Source of the DNA: Bacteroidota bacterium
GTDB taxonomy: Bacteria; Bacteroidota; Bacteroidia; Chitinophagales; Chitinophagaceae
Assembly (NCBI GenBank): GCA_029555415.1
Contig: JAKPSI010000082.1
Location: forward strand, 182,962-246,961
Reading direction: 5' to 3'
Length of the DNA: 64,000 bases
The notes under the pieces are model-generated. The model saw only the letters and a list, made by a program, of their open reading frames with translations. It was not told where the DNA came from and made no database searches. A program made the translations under genes and the position numbers. Below are positions 59,656-64,000 of this stretch, in pieces (the stretch's first letter is position 1; each line of letters opens with the position of its first letter).

Positions 59656-60174
59656 ATGAAAAAGATCAACACCCTGCTTATCCTCATCGTAGGACTCGTA
59701 TTAACGGCTAACGCGCAGTCGCAGTACCAGATACTGCCTGACAAAAGCGGTGGCAAGACCCTGAAAGGTATCCTGTCGCGCGAGATCCTGACGAGTGACA
59801 CCTCTTTCACTTGGTTCGCAGAGAACCAGAAAGGCTACAGTCCCAACAAGGATGCGCTGGAAGGTTTGAAAAAATACGCGGACTCATTGCAGTTACTTGT
59901 GTTCATGGGCACCTGGTGTGAAGATTCCCATTTCATTGTACCTAAATTGTACAGCCTGGCCGATGCGGCCGGATTCAGTTCATCGAACATCACTGTGATC
60001 GGTGTGGACCGGGAGAAGAAAACACTGAGTCATCTTTCAGAAGCGCTGAACGTGACAAAAGTGCCCACGATCATCGTCTTGCGCAATGGCAAAGAAGAAG
60101 GCCGTGTGGTGGAGTTCGGAAAGTTCGGATTATTCGATCTGGACCTGGGTGCGATCCTGAAAGGATTGCAGTGA
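59656..60174 (+). CDS. Exported thioredoxin-like protein with a single active-site Cys
   Basis: A 172-residue protein with a signal peptide (LTANAQ, cleavage near residue 20) and a thioredoxin fold: LLVFMGTWCEDS near 80-91, IGVDREKKTL near 115 and the cis-Pro loop KVPTIIVLRNGKE near 135. The usual CxxC is WCEDS, so only the first Cys (C88) remains and normal dithiol exchange is not possible. It may be a monothiol or binding variant. It ends 3 nt from the convergent MscS gene. Confidence 0.85.
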   Translation: MKKINTLLILIVGLVLTANAQSQYQILPDKSGGKTLKGILSREILTSDTSFTWFAENQKGYSPNKDALEGLKKYADSLQLLVFMGTWCEDSHFIVPKLYSLADAAGFSSSNITVIGVDREKKTLSHLSEALNVTKVPTIIVLRNGKEEGRVVEFGKFGLFDLDLGAILKGLQ

Positions 60175-60177
60175 TCC

Positions 60178-61266
60178 TTATTTTTCCCTCAGCAGTATTT
60201 CTTTCTTCGCACCGGATAAAGCGATACTGGATGCTTCCATTTTCCGGATCAGATCCAGTGTCAGCGTCTGCCTGATCGTATTGAATTCAGCGATCGTCAC
60301 ATTCGTCGTAAAATACTCTACATGTACCACGAATGCATTTGAGGAAACATCTGTCAGGAAAACGGATGCCTGCTCAATGTCTTCGTGCTGATCGGTGATC
60401 ATCCTGAGATCGCTGATCAGCTGATCCAGTTTTGAAGCAGCAGTGTTCAGTTCCGGTTCCAGACGCAGTTCTCCCCTTCTTTTGGTGCGGATAGAAAGAT
60501 TATCGATGATACTGTCGACCATTTGCTTGTTCGGTACTGTTACATGTGTGGTCTGATCGGTACGGATCCTTGTGCTCCTTAAGCCGATCTTCTCCACTGT
60601 TCCGGTTACCTGATGTACTTTGACCAGATCGCCGGTCGTAAAAGGCTTATCAAAGAAGATGATGAAAGAAGCGATGAGATTCTCCAGACTTTCGCGTAAA
60701 GCCAGTGCTATGGCGGCTCCCACGATACTCAGCCCGGTAATGAGGCTGGCCACATTCAAACCGAAAGCATAGTTCAGGATCATCATAACCCCAACGATGC
60801 CCACGCCGACCTTGAAAAAATCACGGAAGAAAACGATGAGCTGGTTATCGGTCTGATCAGGTGTCAGGTCCGCTTTCCTTTCCAGGATGGTGGCGATGAA
60901 ATCGATCGTACGCAGCATCAGCCAGATGAAAGAAGAAACGAGTACGATAGTGGCGATGCAATGAAGGATCTGCTTGATGCTGTAATCATAGAGCTCTTCA
61001 TTGAGCGCCGCGGGGAATTTCAGTTTGTAGAGACTGACGATCGTACCGAGGATGAGCAGGAAAAACCCAAGTGGCTGTACCAGCAGACTGGTGAAGGATT
61101 GCTTATCTACATCTTTCCAGATCCGGCGGACCAGCCGGAACAGCAGCCCCGCGATATAACGCGAAATGTATTTTTTGAGCAGCAGGATGAAAAGGATCAC
61201 ACCACCGGCGATCAGATAACTTCTGACAGGGTTGCTCAGGATGATCTCGTCCAAAAAACCGAACAT
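60178..61266 (-). CDS. MscS family mechanosensitive ion channel
   Basis: A 362-residue inner-membrane channel with four predicted helices before the MscS core. The pore helix is GLSIVGAAIALALRESLENLIASFIIFFDKPFTTGD near 178-213, followed by the beta domain (VHQVTGTVEKIGLRSTRIRT and VTVPNKQMVDSII) and the alpha/beta C-terminal domain. It opens on membrane tension and protects against osmotic downshock. It is the last gene of a minus-strand run that includes lpxH. Confidence 0.93.
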   Translation of the reverse strand: MFGFLDEIILSNPVRSYLIAGGVILFILLLKKYISRYIAGLLFRLVRRIWKDVDKQSFTSLLVQPLGFFLLILGTIVSLYKLKFPAALNEELYDYSIKQILHCIATIVLVSSFIWLMLRTIDFIATILERKADLTPDQTDNQLIVFFRDFFKVGVGIVGVMMILNYAFGLNVASLITGLSIVGAAIALALRESLENLIASFIIFFDKPFTTGDLVKVHQVTGTVEKIGLRSTRIRTDQTTHVTVPNKQMVDSIIDNLSIRTKRRGELRLEPELNTAASKLDQLISDLRMITDQHEDIEQASVFLTDVSSNAFVVHVEYFTTNVTIAEFNTIRQTLTLDLIRKMEASSIALSGAKKEILLREK

Positions 61267-61310
61267 ATGGATAGTATTCAGGGAGTAAAATTATTGAATC
61301 CGCGGCAATG

Positions 61311-62129
61311 CTAATGCTGGCGGTAGATATACAGTCCTTCCTTTTTCAGTGCATAGATCCTGGCTGCGGTGAAGTTGAATGCGCTACTGGTTTGTAGCGG
61401 TTCGGGCAGGTCCCAGTCCTCATAACGGAACGTACTGATATCATACCGGTACAGTTTATTGCCGGCCGAACCGAAGATGTATTTGCCGCTGACCTTGAAA
61501 TTGTCCCATTTACGGATCTCGATGACATTCTTGAGGTTCCCGAAATAGTCGAACACATACGCGCCATTCTGCGGATCGTAGAGATAAACGTATTTATTTT
61601 CATCATAGAGCCTGACAGGACTAGGCGCCACGCCGGTCAGGAGCCGGAAATCAGCGGTTTCCTGCAGCAAGGTTCCATCCTCATCTATCTTACGCAACTT
61701 GCTTTCCTGTTCATCATAGATCCAGATCTTATTGTCGTAGGACTGCCCCACGGCTTTGACCTGAAAGATCTGCTGTTTGCGGAGGTCGATGATATTCCGG
61801 GTATTGAGAAAACGGTCGAGGATCACGATAGTCGCGTAATCGCGGTAATACAACAGGATGCGCAACGGGTTGGATGCATCCATGCTGCTGACCTGCCCGA
61901 AGCGACGTACATCATTGTAAGCAGCGACGGAATCTCCGGCAGCATTGTATTTCACGAGCCGGTTGCGGTCGGTGAGTACATATACATTGTCCATCCCATC
62001 CACTGTAAAATCAACAAAAGTCCCGGGGATCTTTTTCAGGAGCTGAAAAGATGTATCCGCCTGCGCTGCCAGGGAGTTGCAGGCTGCAGGCAGTAACAAA
62101 AGGAAAAATAACCTAAAGAGTCTGTTCAT
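61311..62129 (-). CDS. Secreted propeller-like protein of unknown function
   Basis: A 272-residue protein with a signal peptide (cleavage near SLAAQ, residue 22). The mature part is made of repeated four-strand units of about 40 residues (VDFTVDGMDNVYVLTDRNRLVKYNAAGDS; IWIYDEQESKLRKIDEDG; YVYLYDPQNGAYVFDYFGNLKN), as in a six-bladed NHL-like beta-propeller. I do not recognise the family. Its ATG lies directly after the lpxH stop codon with no gap, so the two are co-translated. Confidence 0.75.
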   Translation of the reverse strand: MNRLFRLFFLLLLPAACNSLAAQADTSFQLLKKIPGTFVDFTVDGMDNVYVLTDRNRLVKYNAAGDSVAAYNDVRRFGQVSSMDASNPLRILLYYRDYATIVILDRFLNTRNIIDLRKQQIFQVKAVGQSYDNKIWIYDEQESKLRKIDEDGTLLQETADFRLLTGVAPSPVRLYDENKYVYLYDPQNGAYVFDYFGNLKNVIEIRKWDNFKVSGKYIFGSAGNKLYRYDISTFRYEDWDLPEPLQTSSAFNFTAARIYALKKEGLYIYRQH

Positions 62130-62924
62130 TTAATTACGGATGATTTTCTCCTCCATTCCGTTGTATGAAAGTAACTGCATTTCTGTTCCGTCGAGCACAG
62201 CGTAGGTAAAATAGCGGATCCAGTCGCCCAGATTGATATACCTGCCTCCCCGGCCGCTGGCCGTATCCTTCAGTTTAAAATCGACAGGCAGGTGTCTGTG
62301 ACCGAAAACAAAATAATCATAGGACTGACGGGTCAGTAATTCTTTGCAGTAGATGACCAGCCATTCTTTATCCTCACCCAGAAATATTTCTTCAGTTGTA
62401 CCGGTCTGCGCACGGCTGCGGCGGCTGAAATAATTGGCCAGTCCCATTCCTGCGGCGGGCGGGAAGATCCCGAACAGCCATTTGGCAACCGGATTGCGGA
62501 ATAATTTCTTCAGTCTTTTATATCCGTGATCCCCGGGGCCGAGACCATCACCATGTCCGATATACAGTTTCAGTCCATTGCGTTCGAACACGGCCGGCTC
62601 AAAGTACAATTCACAGTTCAGTTCTGTTTTGAAATAACCGCGCATCCACATATCATGATTCCCCACGAAGAAATGCAGTTTGATGCCACTGTCCGACAAC
62701 TCTGCCAGTTTACCCAGCAGTCTTGTGAAACCTTTGGGAACGACGGTGCGGTATTCATACCAGAAGTCGAACATATCCCCGACGAGAAAGATCTCCGATG
62801 CATCATAGCGTATCGATTCCAAAAAGCTGACAAGCTTTTTTTCACGGATGAGACTGGAAGCGTGATCGGGAGCGCCGAGATGAAAATCGGAAAGGAAGTA
62901 GATCTTTTTGTTGGTGCTGGACAC
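62130..62924 (-). CDS. lpxH: UDP-2,3-diacylglucosamine diphosphatase
   Basis: A 264-residue calcineurin-like phosphoesterase that makes lipid X in lipid A synthesis. All metal motifs are seen: SDFHLG near 12 (DxH), GDMFD near 49, GNHD near 88, GHGDG near 123 and GHRH near 208. The insertion cap with YKRLKKLFRNP near 134 fits the LpxH type rather than LpxG or LpxI. Its neighbours on the same strand do not belong to the lipid A pathway. Confidence 0.9.
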   Translation of the reverse strand: MSSTNKKIYFLSDFHLGAPDHASSLIREKKLVSFLESIRYDASEIFLVGDMFDFWYEYRTVVPKGFTRLLGKLAELSDSGIKLHFFVGNHDMWMRGYFKTELNCELYFEPAVFERNGLKLYIGHGDGLGPGDHGYKRLKKLFRNPVAKWLFGIFPPAAGMGLANYFSRRSRAQTGTTEEIFLGEDKEWLVIYCKELLTRQSYDYFVFGHRHLPVDFKLKDTASGRGGRYINLGDWIRYFTYAVLDGTEMQLLSYNGMEEKIIRN

Positions 62925-62927
62925 GGA

Positions 62928-63353
62928 TTACTTCTTTTGTTGAGCGTATTGAAGTACATCTCCCGATGCGATGAACGGCTTGCCCGAAACATCACCGCGG
63001 AACCAATAGATCCAGGCAGGTTCTGTCCCTGAAGGACAGATGACCGAAGTGATCTCGCGACAATACAATTGAGGTTCTCCCGGTTCAACATGTACGCCTT
63101 CGTAATCATCCAGCTGCGCGATGGCCCAGGAAAATTCATTTTCATTCTTCACCTGATACAACTCGCCAATGATGTAAGCTTCTTCTTCAGTAGGAACAGC
63201 GGCGGGATAGTCACCCATATCGAACAGTTTGCCCTTCACTTTTGCTTCGGAGCAGAAACTGAAATAGCGGCTGATGTATTCGTAGGCAGGACTATGGAAT
63301 CCGCTGCGCAGCGAACCATACACGAATAATTTATATAAACCGGGATCAGGCAT
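62928..63353 (-). CDS. Gamma-glutamylcyclotransferase/AIG2-like protein
   Basis: A 141-residue protein with the GGCT-fold signature KLFVYGSLRSGFHS at residues 8-21, a conserved acidic residue in the QLDDYEGV block near 80, and a strand pattern like that of AIG2-like proteins. Such enzymes release 5-oxoproline from gamma-glutamyl peptides, though many have unproven substrates. It starts 32 nt after the LUD gene and ends 3 nt before lpxH. Confidence 0.87.
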   Translation of the reverse strand: MPDPGLYKLFVYGSLRSGFHSPAYEYISRYFSFCSEAKVKGKLFDMGDYPAAVPTEEEAYIIGELYQVKNENEFSWAIAQLDDYEGVHVEPGEPQLYCREITSVICPSGTEPAWIYWFRGDVSGKPFIASGDVLQYAQQKK

Positions 63354-63385
63354 GAGCTAAAATTACCGAATCGGGCGGGAAATCA

Positions 63386-64000
63386 TCATGACTCCACCAG
63401 GAATAAATAGACTTCTTTGGGACCATGAACACCCACGACAAGTGTTTTCTCGATATCCGCCGTACGGCTGGGGCCGGTGGCAAAAGTGATGAGGGACGGC
63501 ACTTTGTCGCCATATTTATCTTTCACCAGCTGCAATCCATCCTTCACATCATAAACCAACTGGTTCATGAACGCGATGCAGATATGTACTGGCGCATAAA
63601 CACTGGTCGTGCGGCCACTGGCCTGGGCGGAACTCATGACAATGGAACCGGTACGTGCCACCAGGCATTCACAGCCCGTGATGGATACATCGCAATTCCC
63701 GAGGTCCGTTGTCTGTAAGCGTTCTCCCAGTTGGGAGCCGATCAGTGTGGTCATTTCAGTTTCCACACAGAATACTTTCTGCCAATCCGATTTCCGGATC
63801 AGGCTGTTCAGCTGAAATGCCAGTTCCTGCCGGTTGATACAGTAGATGAATTTGCCCAGGAGTTTGGTGAACTGTTCCGCGAATTCCACTTCCAGCTCCT
63901 GTGAAGCAGCGGGCACAACGGCCTGCGCACCTTCACTCTGCGGAAAGGGCAAAGGCGTTGAATTACTCAACGCCTCGCGTATCTTTTTTAAGATGTTCTC
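63386..64000 (-). CDS. LUD domain protein, LutC-like (5' end outside the window)
   Basis: The frame stays open to the right edge, so the gene is cut at its start: 204 codons are visible. The first residues in view, ENILKKIREAL, are the usual start of LutC/YkgG proteins; the TTG at 63968-63970 is an internal Leu codon. The LUD domain shows TGCECLVARTGSIVMSS near the middle and ATGPSRTADIEKTLVVGVHGPKEVYLFLVE at the end. LutC works with LutA and LutB in lactate oxidation; those genes are not in view. Confidence 0.88.
   Translation of the reverse strand, partial: ENILKKIREALSNSTPLPFPQSEGAQAVVPAASQELEVEFAEQFTKLLGKFIYCINRQELAFQLNSLIRKSDWQKVFCVETEMTTLIGSQLGERLQTTDLGNCDVSITGCECLVARTGSIVMSSAQASGRTTSVYAPVHICIAFMNQLVYDVKDGLQLVKDKYGDKVPSLITFATGPSRTADIEKTLVVGVHGPKEVYLFLVES

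Noticed and set aside
63386..63970. LUD gene treated as complete with a TTG start at 63970
   Set aside because: The frame continues to the window edge with ENILKKIREA, the normal start region of the family, so the TTG is an internal Leu codon and the gene is truncated by the window.
1..64000. tRNA or rRNA genes, prophage, transposase genes
   Set aside because: I looked for tRNA-like arms in the intergenic regions and for phage or transposase proteins and found none that I can support; tRNAscan and a profile search would be decisive.

Overview
The window looks like chromosomal core sequence from a member of the Bacteroidota, most likely the Chitinophagaceae or a close relative (inference). 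The support is a SusC/SusD outer-membrane pair, an OMP_b-brl_3-type outer-membrane protein, a PorZ-like two-propeller protein with a type IX secretion C-terminal domain, abundant small beta-barrel and lipoprotein genes, a kynurenine-pathway tryptophan 2,3-dioxygenase, almost no Shine-Dalgarno sequences, and many promoters with the Bacteroidota -7 element TAnnTTTG. GC content is close to 50 percent and evenly spread. I see no rRNA, tRNA, CRISPR array, prophage or classical insertion sequence.

Layout. 1-3.6 kb: end of a DUF47 gene, its phosphate transporter partner pit, galE, and a stand-alone C-terminal half of transketolase. 3.7-5.5 kb: an ECF sigma factor, a single-span membrane protein with three VPxGYF repeats, and a small periplasmic Spy-like protein. 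5.5-6.3 kb: a GxxExxY (PD-(D/E)xK-like) gene set between exact 38-bp inverted repeats, filling the whole space between two neighbouring stop codons. 6.3-13.1 kb (minus): the rod-shape operon mreB-mreC-mreD-mrdA-rodA followed by a metallo-beta-lactamase-fold hydrolase. 13.3-16 kb: an MFS transporter, a small barrel protein and a secreted alpha/beta hydrolase. 16-18.4 kb (minus): purD-kynA. 18.5-22.5 kb: two peptide transporters, POT and OPT. 22.5-25.3 kb (minus): DUF1800-DUF1501. 25.4-28.9 kb: an AlkB-type membrane hydroxylase, a barrel protein, an M43-like metalloprotease lipoprotein and a cytochrome c lipoprotein.

28.9-38.8 kb: serS, a YbjQ-like protein, a small unknown protein, a secreted cyclophilin, a large outer-membrane receptor-like protein, gcvH, a second ECF sigma factor with an RskA-type anti-sigma factor, a VanZ-like protein, a gene-free 450-bp stretch with hairpins, a DUF937-like protein and prfA. 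38.9-45.6 kb: an amidohydrolase, porZ-recO (minus) and an RND/MMPL exporter. 45.8-50.5 kb: susC-susD. 50.5-57.8 kb (minus): gatB with a TlpA-like thioredoxin, a double-PDZ protein, a GNAT acetyltransferase and alaS, plus a 44-codon membrane protein gene on the plus strand. 57.9-64 kb: an M23 peptidase, a MerR regulator, a thioredoxin-like protein, and a minus-strand run LUD protein, GGCT-like protein, lpxH, propeller-like lipoprotein or secreted protein, and an MscS channel.

Most of the window is ordinary housekeeping and envelope biology. The part that best fits an undescribed system is the repeat-bounded GxxExxY cassette at 5487-6266. Second-tier items are the VPxGYF-repeat sigma partner, an operator-like palindrome over the promoter of the AlkB-type gene, a set of -7 elements lying only 4-5 nt before start codons (predicted leaderless mRNAs), and the small membrane protein gene at 55058.
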